Shown: in pieces, positions 19,227 through 27,700 of the stretch | Numbering within the stretch: position 1 is the first letter of the stretch | Layout of the letters: each line of letters starts with the position of its first letter | Origin: Aquibium carbonis | GTDB lineage: Bacteria > Pseudomonadota > Alphaproteobacteria > Rhizobiales > Rhizobiaceae | Direction of reading: 5' to 3' | Assembly (NCBI RefSeq): GCF_003970795.1 | Contig: NZ_RWKW01000034.1 | Location: forward strand, 1 to 64,000 | Length of the DNA stretch: 64,000 nt | Position numbers and translations under genes: made by a program | The notes under the pieces: model-generated | Seen by the model: the letters and a program-made list of their open reading frames with translations, nothing else | Database searches by the model: none | Told to the model about the DNA's origin: nothing

Positions 19227-19291
19227 CTTAACTCACTGAAATCACTTTATTTTCTCTCCTTTTAGCAACGGCTCCCCAGCATAGAAATCCA

Positions 19292-19315
19292 TTTTAGTCT
19301 GGGTTTTAGTCTGGG
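19292..19315. repeat. Perfect tandem 12-bp repeat near the left island end
   Basis: TTTTAGTCTGGG occurs twice without a gap (19292-19303, 19304-19315), 66 bases after the tRNA. Its position suggests a binding site for recombination proteins near attL, but this is inferred from location only. From here to 19509 I see no gene. Confidence 0.6.
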
Positions 19316-19509
19316 GTTTTCGCGACGGATGGGCGAGAAACATCAGCACCAACAGCGCATGAATCCCAGTTTTTGATCGCTAGTGGGCGAATTTGATGAT
19401 GGTCTTGGGGGAAAGCCTTCCCCCTGGCCGGCACTTCGTTGCCGGCGCACCCCCTTCTGCGGGGAGACCCCGCAACGCCCCCTAGAGCGAGAGGTTGGCC
19501 GGGTTTGCC

Positions 19510-19553
19510 GTGACGGGTTGAGGGCTGGAAGAGAGGCTTCCGGCGCCCGTCGC
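19510..19553 (+). ncRNA. Structured leader RNA, copy 1 (before ArdC gene)
   Basis: The leader folds into a 9-bp outer stem (19510-19518 with 19545-19553), a 5-base unpaired bulge on the 5' side only (19519-19523), an 8-bp inner stem (19524-19531 with 19537-19544) and a 5-base AGAGG loop. The ribosome binding site GGAG follows at once and the ATG is at 19567. The same architecture, loop and spacing occur before the ParB-like gene (20937-20980) with a different inner-stem sequence that still pairs. It may bind a protein or control translation. Confidence 0.7.
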
Positions 19554-19566
19554 GGAGACAATCCCG

Positions 19567-20529
19567 ATGGCCAGACATCACCGCGGCGCTCGCGCCGGCT
19601 CGGACCGGACGAACCTTTACGACGACATCACCGACAAGATCATCGCCGAGCTGGAGGCCGGTCGCGTGCCCTGGGTCCAGCCCTGGGGCACGCCCGAGGC
19701 CGGCGCGCTCCTCGGCCTGCCGAAGAATGCCGCCACCGGCCGGCAATATTCCGGCATCAACATCCTCCTTCTCTGGGGCGCCGTGGTTGAGCGCGGGTTC
19801 CCCGGCCAGGGCTGGCTCACCTTCCGCCAAGCGCTGTCGCTCGGCGGCAATGTCCGCAAGGGCGAGCGCGGCACCACCGTCGTCTATGCCGATCGCTTCA
19901 TCCCCGATGACGAGAAGCAGCGCGCCCGCGAAACCGGCGAGGAAGCCCAGGCGATCCCCTTCCTGAAGCGCTTCACCGTGTTCAACACGGCGCAATGCGA
20001 GAACCTTCCCGAAGATGTCACTGTCGCCGCGCCGCCTCCGCCGCCCGGCCAGATCGAAACCACGGTCGAGGCGCTCATCAAGGCCACCGGCATCGACTTC
20101 CGCATCGGCGGCGACCGGGCTTTCTATGTCCCGGCCCTCGACTATGTGGTCGTGCCGCCGCCAGCCGCCTTCTTCGAGCCGATCAACTGGCACCGCACGG
20201 CCCTGCACGAGCTGTCGCACGCCAGCGGCCATCACTCGCGTCTCGGCCGCGATCTCGGCGGCTCCTTCGGCTCGAAGAAATATTTCATCGAGGAATGCGT
20301 TGCCGAACTTTCGAGCGCGTTCTGCTGCGCGGCGCTCGGCATCAAGCCTACCGTGCGGCATGCCGACTACATCGGCGCGTGGATCGACACGATGCGGGAG
20401 GACAACCGCGCCATTTTCCGCGCCGCGTCGCAAGCAAGCAAGGCGGCCGACTGGCTGCTCTCCTTCCTGCCTGCGGACGAGCAGCCCGCCGTCGAGGCCG
20501 TCTCCTCGATCGACAGGAGGGCGGCATGA
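19567..20529 (+). CDS. ardC: ArdC-type antirestriction protein (ssDNA-binding + zincin-like domain)
   Basis: The 320-residue protein has an N-terminal ssDNA-binding domain (LYDDITDKIIAELEAGRVPW at residues 17-36; GRQYSGINILLLWG; RKGERGTTVVYAD) and a C-terminal metallopeptidase-like domain with the HExxH motif HELSH (residues 214-218). ArdC proteins coat incoming single-stranded DNA and protect it from restriction in the new host. It is the first gene of the island, preceded by a structured leader. The last codons overlap the next small gene by four bases. Confidence 0.93.
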   Translation: MARHHRGARAGSDRTNLYDDITDKIIAELEAGRVPWVQPWGTPEAGALLGLPKNAATGRQYSGINILLLWGAVVERGFPGQGWLTFRQALSLGGNVRKGERGTTVVYADRFIPDDEKQRARETGEEAQAIPFLKRFTVFNTAQCENLPEDVTVAAPPPPPGQIETTVEALIKATGIDFRIGGDRAFYVPALDYVVVPPPAAFFEPINWHRTALHELSHASGHHSRLGRDLGGSFGSKKYFIEECVAELSSAFCCAALGIKPTVRHADYIGAWIDTMREDNRAIFRAASQASKAADWLLSFLPADEQPAVEAVSSIDRRAA

Positions 20530-20867
20530 TGACCTACGCGCAATTGCGCACGGCGCTCGCCCGAATGGAGGCGAGCCTTGCGGAAACCCGACACAACCTC
20601 GCCCTTGTCGAGCGCCGGCTTTGCGACGGCGCGGAGGCCGAGACCATCAGGCGGCGTCCGAAGTCGCGCTGGTATCATCGCCGGATGAGCCGGTGGACCG
20701 GCGCCGACGAGGCCGAATACCGCCGCGTCCTCGATCGCATGACGGATGCCGCGCAGGCCGAGCTTGACCGCCTGCGCCGGAGGGCCGAGCGGCAGAACGG
20801 CGCCATCGAGGCGCTGCGCTGCAAATACCGCATCAACGACGAACGCCCCCGGCAATTCGCGTTGTGA
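20526..20867 (+). CDS. Small coiled-coil protein of the island, function unknown
   Basis: This 113-residue, highly charged protein starts MMTYAQLRTALARMEASLAETRHNLALVERRL and is predicted to be mostly helical with heptad-like spacing. It has no enzyme motif. It overlaps the ArdC stop by four bases and is therefore co-translated with it. Either of the two consecutive ATG codons at 20526 and 20529 could start it. I do not recognise the family beyond its recurrence beside ArdC in such islands (from memory). Confidence 0.7.
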   Translation: MMTYAQLRTALARMEASLAETRHNLALVERRLCDGAEAETIRRRPKSRWYHRRMSRWTGADEAEYRRVLDRMTDAAQAELDRLRRRAERQNGAIEALRCKYRINDERPRQFAL

Positions 20868-20936
20868 CCGCTCCGGCCGATGGCTGCGCTGGCGTTGGCC
20901 GGCGCAGCCGAGAGGAAGAGAGGGGTCGGGGTTTCT

Positions 20937-20980
20937 GTGACGGGTTGGAAGCGGAGAGAGAGGCTCTCCGCGCCCGTCGT
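20937..20980 (+). ncRNA. Structured leader RNA, copy 2 (before ParB-like gene)
   Basis: This copy has the same layout as 19510-19553: a 9-bp outer stem (20937-20945 with 20972-20980), a 5-base 5' bulge (20946-20950), an 8-bp inner stem (20951-20958 with 20964-20971) and the identical AGAGG loop (20959-20963). Three of the eight inner pairs differ from copy 1 while pairing is kept. GGAG follows, and ATG is at 20993. The outer stem is nearly unchanged in sequence between the copies. Confidence 0.72.
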
Positions 20981-20992
20981 GGAGAAACCACG

Positions 20993-23152
20993 ATGGCAAG
21001 AGCTGCCAGGAAGAAGTCCGCCGTCCCGATGATCGAGTTCTCGCGGGCGCGCGATATTCCGTTCAACCGGATCAGGCTGTCGGACAGCAATGTCCGCGAG
21101 GTCGACGTCGAGGCCGGCCTGGACGAACTCACCTTCGACATCGAGCGCCGCGAGGATCTCGTGCAGGGCCTCAATGTCCGCGCCATCCTCGATGCGGACG
21201 GCAACGAGACCGGCGATTTCGAGACCCCGGCCGGCGGGCGCCGCTACAGGTCGATCGCCCGGCTCGTGAAGGCGGGGCGTTTCCCCGAGGACGGGCTCGT
21301 TCCCTGCATCGTCAAGAAGGCCGATGCCAAGACGTCGGCCGTGGACGACTCGCTGGCCGAGAACGTGCTGCGGCTGGCGCTGCATCCGCTCGATCAGTTC
21401 CGCGCCTTCAAGCGCATGGTCGACGGCGGCATGTCCACGGCGGAGGTCGCCACCGCCTACTTCACCACGGAGCGCTATGTCGAGCAGCGCCTTGCGCTTG
21501 CCAAGGTCTCGCCCAGGCTGCTTGAGGTCTATGCCGAGAACGGCATGACGCTGGCACTTCTGGAGACCTTCACCGCGAACCCCGATCATGCCCGCCAGGA
21601 GCAGGTCTGGGATGCGGTGAGGCAATCGCACTACCGCGAACCCTGGCACGTCCGCCAGATGCTCACCGAGACCAGCGTTCCGGCGTCCGACAAGCGCGCC
21701 CTGTTCGTCGGTCTCGACGCCTATGTCGCGGCCGGCGGCCCGGTGCTGCCCCGCTACCTGTTCGACGAAGAGGATGGCGGCTGGCTGGACGACGTGCCCC
21801 TGCTCGACAGGCTGGTTGCTGACAAGCTCAAGACCGTCGCCGACGAGGTGGCCGCCGAGGGCTGGAAGTGGATCATCGTCAGTCTCGACCTCCCGCTCGG
21901 CCACGAGCGGGGCATTCGCGCGCTCACCGGCACCTTGCCCGAACTCACGAGAAAGGAGCGCAAGCAGCGCGAGACGCTTCGCGATGAGTACGACGCCCTC
22001 ATGGCCGAGCATGACGGCTGCGACGAGTTGCCCGATGAGGTCCATCAGCGGCTCGGCGAGATCGAGGAGGCGCTGGACGCCTTCGAGCGCCGCCCGGCCA
22101 CCTACGATCCGGCAGAAATCGCCATCGCCGGCGTCTTCATCTCGGTCGATTCCGATGGCGATCTGGTTGTCGATCGCGGCTATGTCCGGCCCGAGGACGA
22201 GCCGGCCGCCACCGTCGACGGCGAAGCGCCGGAGGCCGAAGGTGCCGACGCGGATGGCGACGCCGTGGATGGGCCGCGCGTCATGCGGACCGTCATCACC
22301 ATCGGCGGCGAGCCGGCCGAGCCGGAGGAGGACGAGGAAGACGTCATCCGTCCCCTGTCGGAAAGGCTGGTGGCCGAGCTGACGGCGCATCGCACGCTCG
22401 CCCTGCGTGACGCGGTGGGCGCCAACCCGAATGTCGCGCTCACGGCGCTGCTGCACAAGCTGGTGCGCGACACGTTCGGGCGCTCCACCAACGGCGCCGC
22501 GGTCGGGGCATCCGTCCGCGAGGTCTATTTCCGCGAGCAGGGTCCGGACCTCAAGGACAGCCCCTATGCGCGGTCGGTCAAGGAGCGGCACGACGGCTGG
22601 AAGTCGGACATTCCGTCCGACGACGACGCGCTGTGGGACTGGCTCGCCGCGCTCGACGAGGCCAGCCGCCTGGCGCTGCTCGCCCATTGCGTCAGCTTCG
22701 GCGTCAACGCGCTCTACGAGCGGCCGAACCCGATCAGCGCAAGCGGCATCTCGCAGCATGGTCTCGACCTTCGCATGGCGGAGGCCGATCGGCTTGCCCG
22801 AACCACCGGCCTCGACATGATCGAGGCGGGGTTCCGACCCACGGTCGAAAACTATCTCGGCCGCGTTCCGAAGACCCGCATCCTCGAAGCCGTCCGCGAG
22901 GGCGCCGGCGATCGCGCGGCCGACCTGATCGCCCACATGAAGAAGGGCGACATGGCGGAGGAAGCCGAACGGCTGCTCACCGAAACCGGCTGGCTGCCCG
23001 AGCCGCTGCGTCCGCTCGACGCCGACCCGGAGCTTGATGCCGGGACGGACGGCGATGCCGAGGCGCTGCCCGCCTTCCTCGCCGGTGACGAGGACGACGC
23101 GGCCGAGACCGGCGACGAGCACGATCCGGCCAGCATGATCGCTGCCGAATAG
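20993..23152 (+). CDS. Large ParB/RepB/Spo0J-type protein
   Basis: The 719-residue protein has a ParB N-terminal domain (IPFNRIRLSDSNVREVDVEAGLDELTFDIE, then GRRYRSIARLVKAGRF and VDDSLAENVLRLALHPLDQFRAF) and a HTH segment (STAEVATAYFTTERYVEQRLALAKV). It then carries a long C-terminal extension of over 400 residues with acidic stretches. Plain chromosomal ParB is about 290 residues. These long versions are typical of conjugative islands and large plasmids; a role in DNA partition, or as a DNA-processing or regulatory factor after transfer, is inferred. No ParA is adjacent. ATG 20993 follows the leader RNA; the frame is open upstream but overlaps the leader. Confidence 0.85.
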   Translation: MARAARKKSAVPMIEFSRARDIPFNRIRLSDSNVREVDVEAGLDELTFDIERREDLVQGLNVRAILDADGNETGDFETPAGGRRYRSIARLVKAGRFPEDGLVPCIVKKADAKTSAVDDSLAENVLRLALHPLDQFRAFKRMVDGGMSTAEVATAYFTTERYVEQRLALAKVSPRLLEVYAENGMTLALLETFTANPDHARQEQVWDAVRQSHYREPWHVRQMLTETSVPASDKRALFVGLDAYVAAGGPVLPRYLFDEEDGGWLDDVPLLDRLVADKLKTVADEVAAEGWKWIIVSLDLPLGHERGIRALTGTLPELTRKERKQRETLRDEYDALMAEHDGCDELPDEVHQRLGEIEEALDAFERRPATYDPAEIAIAGVFISVDSDGDLVVDRGYVRPEDEPAATVDGEAPEAEGADADGDAVDGPRVMRTVITIGGEPAEPEEDEEDVIRPLSERLVAELTAHRTLALRDAVGANPNVALTALLHKLVRDTFGRSTNGAAVGASVREVYFREQGPDLKDSPYARSVKERHDGWKSDIPSDDDALWDWLAALDEASRLALLAHCVSFGVNALYERPNPISASGISQHGLDLRMAEADRLARTTGLDMIEAGFRPTVENYLGRVPKTRILEAVREGAGDRAADLIAHMKKGDMAEEAERLLTETGWLPEPLRPLDADPELDAGTDGDAEALPAFLAGDEDDAAETGDEHDPASMIAAE

Positions 23153-23196
23153 CCTTGCGGAGCGGCCCCAGCCGCTCCGTTCCTTCCTTCACTCAT

Positions 23197-23222
23197 GGCC
23201 CGGCCTCGCGCCGGGCCTTTTT
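23197..23222 (+). terminator. Intrinsic terminator after the ParB-like gene
   Basis: GGCCCGGC (23197-23204) pairs with GCCGGGCC (23210-23217) over a CTCGC loop and is followed by five T (23218-23222). A further 8-bp hairpin (23159-23178) precedes it. The ribosome binding site of the next gene is only 7 bases downstream, so this could also act as an attenuator for that gene. Confidence 0.7.
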
Positions 23223-23239
23223 CGTTTCAGGAGAACACG

Positions 23240-23500
23240 ATGGCGATTCCCGACCATGCGCGCACCAACTTCAACACGCTGCTGAGGGCTGCAGGCGACG
23301 GCAACCTTGCCCTGATGGAGTGCCAGGACACCGCAACCGGCGACCGGCGCTACGTCATCTGCGCGGTCGGCCGCGACGGCGGCGATTACGTCTTCACGCC
23401 GTTCGGCCATCTGGCCGATGGCAATCCTTACGACGCCTACCTTCCGCCGGACCCGGACGATCCGTCCGGCTTCCTCCCGCGCAATGGCGGAGGACAGTGA
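23240..23500 (+). CDS. DUF6117-type small island protein
   Basis: The 86-residue protein starts MAIPDHARTNFNTLLRAAGDGNLALMECQD and continues YVICAVGRDGGDYVFTPFGHLADGNPYDAY. I recognise this, from memory, as the DUF6117 family found in alphaproteobacterial ICEs and plasmids; its function is unknown. A strong ribosome binding site (CAGGAG) precedes ATG 23240. Its stop overlaps the start of the next small gene (TGATG). Confidence 0.75.
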   Translation: MAIPDHARTNFNTLLRAAGDGNLALMECQDTATGDRRYVICAVGRDGGDYVFTPFGHLADGNPYDAYLPPDPDDPSGFLPRNGGGQ

Positions 23501-23697
23501 TGCTCCACTCGCACTATCCCGATCTCGGCGTCACCCCGCTCGATACCGACCGGGCCGTGGTCCGGGCGGCGGCAAGATTGCTGCCGCCCGAAGTCCGCGC
23601 CGATCCGTGCCGGCGGCAGCTCCGCAGGATGTTCTACTGCGCGATGCTTCGCCGCCATGCGGAGATCCAGCGCGGTTTCATGCGAACCCGCCACTGA
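23500..23697 (+). CDS. 65-residue basic protein, function unknown
   Basis: The small protein (MLHSHYPDLGVTPLDTDRAV...) is rich in Arg and has Cys at about residues 39 and 48 and a C-terminal RRHAEIQRGFMRTRH. Its ATG shares a base with the stop of the upstream gene (TGATG), supporting a real, translationally coupled gene. No domain is recognised. Confidence 0.55.
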   Translation: MLHSHYPDLGVTPLDTDRAVVRAAARLLPPEVRADPCRRQLRRMFYCAMLRRHAEIQRGFMRTRH

Positions 23698-23723
23698 CGC
23701 CTTCCGCTCACCCTGCCAACCCC

Positions 23724-23747
23724 GCCCGGCCTCGCGCCGGGCATTTT
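23724..23747 (+). terminator. Terminator-like hairpin, near copy of 23197-23222
   Basis: GCCCGGC (23724-23730) pairs with GCCGGGC (23736-23742) over the same CTCGC loop, followed by ATTTT. Sequence from the hairpin to the CAGGAG ribosome binding site is nearly identical to the one at 23197-23236. Confidence 0.6.
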
Positions 23748-23764
23748 CGTTTCAGGAGCCTGAC

Positions 23765-24181
23765 ATGGCCAACTACTTCACTCATTTCTCCTGCGCTCTC
23801 GACGTGGGCACGCGCGAGAACGCCATCCGATCCCTCGAACTTCGCGCGAAGCTCGCCGCCGACATTGCCGAGCAGGAATCCCGCGACATTGGATTCATCC
23901 TCTCCATACCTGAGGAAGAAGGCGGCTCCGTTCTGTCGATGCGCGACGACGAGACCGGCGAGCCCGAGCACGTCATCCGCTTCGCCCTCCGCTGCGCCGA
24001 AGCCTTCGACCTCAAGGGGCTCTGGGGCTTCCAGTGGGCCGACACATGCTCAAAGCCGCGCCACGACGCCTATGGCGGCGGCGCGCATGTGATCGACCTC
24101 GGCAAGCGCCAGTCTTTCGGCTGGATCAATACCAGCGAGTGGCTCCGCACCGCCCTGGACGGAGGCGATCCCGATGCCTGA
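23765..24181 (+). CDS. Conserved island protein, function unknown
   Basis: The 138-residue protein (MANYFTHFSCALDVGTRENAIRSLEL...) has no recognised motif. The segment GLWGFQWADTCSKPRHDAYGGGAHVIDL near residues 89-118 looks like a compact globular domain. A good ribosome binding site (CAGGAG) precedes ATG 23765. It overlaps the antirestriction gene downstream by eight bases, so the two are co-translated; it may share in host-defence evasion, by inference from position. Confidence 0.65.
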   Translation: MANYFTHFSCALDVGTRENAIRSLELRAKLAADIAEQESRDIGFILSIPEEEGGSVLSMRDDETGEPEHVIRFALRCAEAFDLKGLWGFQWADTCSKPRHDAYGGGAHVIDLGKRQSFGWINTSEWLRTALDGGDPDA

Positions 24182-24587
24182 GATCATCCACACCGCGTCC
24201 CTGGTTCCCGACGAGCGCCGCGAGGATTTCCTGCCTACCCTGTTCGGCCTGCCGCTTCTCATCGTTGCCGAGAACACGGTCTACAGTCTCATGGAGAGGC
24301 TGAGCCCACACGACTATGGTGGCGGTTTCTGGGATTTCTACGAATACCGGGGAAGACCGCTTTTCCTCGCGCCGACCTCGAAGCCTCGCTTCCGGATCAT
24401 CTGCGAGACGAACGATTATGAGGGCGAGGTTTCGGCAGAGGCGGCAGGAATCATAGCCACTCTGTTCGCCTTTTCGCATCTCTCGTTCCGGTTCAATTCC
24501 GACCTGCTCGCGCAAGGCTACGGCCGCCTTCATTCCTATTGCGCCGGGCATCCCGAAGCCTCCGAAATATTCCAGGCCATCGACTGA
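24174..24587 (+). CDS. KlcA/ArdB-family antirestriction protein
   Basis: The 137-residue protein matches the antirestriction (ArdB/KlcA) family: DFLPTLFGLPLLIVAENTVY near the start, YGGGFWDFYEY in the middle and ETNDYEGEVSAEAAGIIATLFAFSHLSF toward the end. These proteins inhibit type I restriction, apparently without DNA mimicry. With ArdC the island thus carries two independent antirestriction systems. It overlaps the preceding gene and is followed by a strong terminator. Confidence 0.9.
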   Translation: MPEIIHTASLVPDERREDFLPTLFGLPLLIVAENTVYSLMERLSPHDYGGGFWDFYEYRGRPLFLAPTSKPRFRIICETNDYEGEVSAEAAGIIATLFAFSHLSFRFNSDLLAQGYGRLHSYCAGHPEASEIFQAID

Positions 24588-24595
24588 GGACGAAA

Positions 24596-24626
24596 GCGCC
24601 CCGCCTCCCGGCGGGGCGCCTGTTTT
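24596..24626 (+). terminator. Intrinsic terminator after the antirestriction gene
   Basis: A perfect 10-bp stem, GCGCCCCGCC (24596-24605) with GGCGGGGCGC (24610-24619), encloses a TCCC loop and is followed by CTGTTTT. Confidence 0.75.
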
Positions 24627-24667
24627 CGTGTCGGCCTCGCCTTACACCTGAGAGGCAGAGGAAGGCC

Positions 24668-24724
24668 GGGACGGGTTCGAGCCGGTGCGGTCGAGAGAGA
24701 GCGCCGGTCGGCTCATCCCGTTCC
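24668..24724 (+). promoter_or_regulatory. Possible structured leader of the helicase gene
   Basis: GGGACGGG (24668-24675) pairs with CCCGTTCC (24717-24724), enclosing a 7-bp stem (24682-24688 with 24701-24707, one G-T pair) and an AGAGAGA-containing loop. It shares GACGGGTT and the purine-rich loop with the two 44-base leaders, but not their exact geometry, so it may be a diverged relative or a chance likeness. Confidence 0.4.
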
Positions 24725-24744
24725 CGCTCTCCTTGAGGTTCCCG

Positions 24745-27700
24745 ATGAACATGATGTCCGCCCCCCTGGCAGTAGATCCGGCCGCGAACGCGGCCGCGCC
24801 GATCCCGCTCGCCTCCGAGCCCGACACCGCCGCCGCCATCCTCGCGGCCGCGCAGTTCCTCCTTCCCCATCTCGAACGCGGTCAGCGCATCGACGCGCCG
24901 GCCCTGCGCCACGCGATGGAGACCGCCTTCGGCGGCTCCGATGCGGCGGGCGCCTGGAACTGGAAGACCGCCTATGAAGCGTGCGAAGCGGCCACGGTGC
25001 TGTTCCTACGCAGGTTCGGCAAGGCGCTGTTCCGCAAGGCAGGCTCCCCGGCGGCGAGCCTGCCGCTGCTGGGACGTGTCGCTGCGCTGATGCCGACCCA
25101 CACGCGCCGCTCCGAAGAGGCGCAGTCCTTCCAGCAGTTTTCGACGCCGATCCCGCTCGGCCTGGTCGCCGCGACCGCCGCCGCGATCACACCGGCCGAC
25201 CGCGTGCTGGAGCCCTCGGCCGGCACCGGCCTGCTCGCCATCCTCGCCGAGATCGCCGGCGGCGCGCTCGTCCTCAACGAGCTGGCCGAAACCCGCGCCT
25301 CGCTTCTCTCCTCCCTCTTTCCGGGCCTTTTCGTCACCCGCTTCGACGCGGCCCAGATCGACGACCACCTCGATCTGGCTGTGACGCCGACCGTCGTGCT
25401 GATGAACCCGCCATTTTCCGTCATGGCCAATGTCGAGACCCACATGGCCGACGCGGCATTCCGCCATGTCGCCTCGGCGCTGGCGCGCCTAGCTCCCGGC
25501 GGCCGCCTCGTGACGATCACCGGCGCGAACTTCGCCCCCGACGCGCCGGGCTGGGTTTCCGCCTATGCCCGTCTGCAGGAGCGCGGCCGCGTCGTGTTCT
25601 CGGCCGCGATCGACGGCTCGGTCTATGCCAAGCACGGCACGACCTTTCCGACGCGGCTTACCGTCATCGACAAAGAGCCGGCCGCCGATCCGACCGACTT
25701 TCCGGCGTCTCCCGGCGTCGCGCCAGACGCGGCGACGCTGATGGGCTGGGTGGCCGAGCATGTGCCGGCCCGCCTGCCGGTCGATCCCGCCATCGCCGTT
25801 CCGGTCGCGGCGACGCCAGCGCCTCGCACCGTGCGCGGTTACATCGCCCGCGCCGCGAAAACCGCTCCCAGGAGGGCTTTGGCCGAACCGGAAGGCGTCG
25901 ATCTCGCCTATGAGACCGTCGATCGCCAGGACGCCGGGACCGGCCACATCACCGATTCCATCTACGAGGAATACGCGCTCCAGGCGATCCGTATTCCTGG
26001 CGCGCAGGCTCATCCGACCAAGCTTGTGCAGTCCGCCGCGATGGCGTCCGTCGCGCCGCCAAAGCCAAGCTATCGGCCCCGCCTGCCGGCCGACATCCAT
26101 GATCTGCTGTCGGACGCCCAGCTCGAAACCCTGATCTATGCCGGCGAGGCGCATTCCGACTATCTCGCCGGCTCGTGGACGGTGGACGAGACTTTCGATG
26201 TCGTGAACGCCGCGCCCGACGACGCGAGCGGCGCCGTCCGCTTCCGGCGCGGCTTCATGATCGGCGACGGCACCGGCGTCGGCAAGGGCCGCGAGTCCGC
26301 CAGCATCATCCTCGACAACTGGATGCAGGGGCGCCGCAAGGCACTGTGGATCTCCAAGTCGGACAAGCTGCTGGAAGACGCGCAGCGGGATTGGTCGGCG
26401 CTCGGCATGGAGCGGCTGCTGATTACGCCGCAATCGCGTTTCCCGCAGGGCAAGCCGATCACGCTGCCCGAGGGCATCCTGTTCACCACCTACGCCACAC
26501 TCAGAACCGATGAGCGCGGCGAGAAGGCGTCGCGCGTCCAGCAGATCGTCGACTGGCTCGGCGCCGACTGGGATGGCGTCGTCATTTTCGACGAATGCCA
26601 CGCCTTGCAGAACGCGGTCGGCGGCAGGGGCGAGCGCGGTGACGCCGCCCCATCGCAGCAGGGCCGCGCCGGGCTACGCCTCCAGCATGCGCTTCCCGAT
26701 GCCCGTATCGTCTACGTCTCGGCGACAGGCGCCACCACGGTCCACAACCTCGCCTATGCCCAGCGGCTCGGCCTCTGGGGCGGCGAGGATTTCCCATTCT
26801 CGACGCGGGCCGAGTTCGTGGAGGCGATCGAGGCCGGCGGCGTCGCAGCGATGGAGGTGCTGGCGCGCGACCTGCGCGCGCTTGGCCTCTACACCGCCCG
26901 CTCTCTCAGCTTCGACGGCGTGGAATACGAGCTGGTCGAGCACGAGCTGACGCCCGAGCAGACCCGCATCTACGACGCCTATGCCGGCGGCTTCGCCATC
27001 ATCCACAACAACCTCGACGCCGCCATGCAGGCCGCCAACATCACCGGCGGCGGCGAAGGCGGTTCGGGCACGCTGAACAAGCAGGCGAAGTCCGCGGCAC
27101 GTTCCGCGTTCGAGTCGGCCAAGCAGCGCTTCTTCGGCCATCTGCTCACCAGCATGAAGACGCCCACCTTGCTCCGCTCGATCGAGCGCGATCTGGAGGC
27201 GGGCCATGTCGCCGTCGTGCAGATCGTCTCGACCGGCGAGGCGCTGATGGAGCGGCGTCTGGCGGAGCTGCCGACCGAGGAATGGAACGACGTCCGCGTC
27301 GACATCACGCCCCGCGAATACGTTCTGGACTACCTTCGCCACTCCTTCCCGGTGCAGCTCTACGAGCCCTTCACGGACTCTGAGGGCAAGCTGTCGTCGC
27401 GGCCGGTCACGCGCGACGGCCAGCCCGTCGAAAGCCGCGAGGCGGTTGCCCGGCGCGACGCGCTGATCGAGAAGCTCGCCAGCCTGCCGCCGGTCCCCGG
27501 TGCGCTCGACCAGATCGTCCAGCGCTTCGGCACCGACATGGTGGCCGAAGTCACCGGCCGCTCGCGCAGGATCGTCCGCAGGACGAGCAATGGCGGCTTC
27601 GACCGCCTCGTTGTCGAAACCCGCGCCGGCTCGGCCAACCTTGCCGAGACCGCCGCCTTCATGGACGACCAGAAGCGCGTGCTGGTGTTCTCGGATGCGG

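Noticed and set aside
19227-19440. A short minus-strand reading (containing KPQTKTQTKMDFYAGEPLL) that ends near the tRNA
   Set aside because: It has no start codon and is stopped after about 45 codons upstream. The tandem 12-mer creates the repetitive peptide. It could be the relic of a gene end but cannot be supported.
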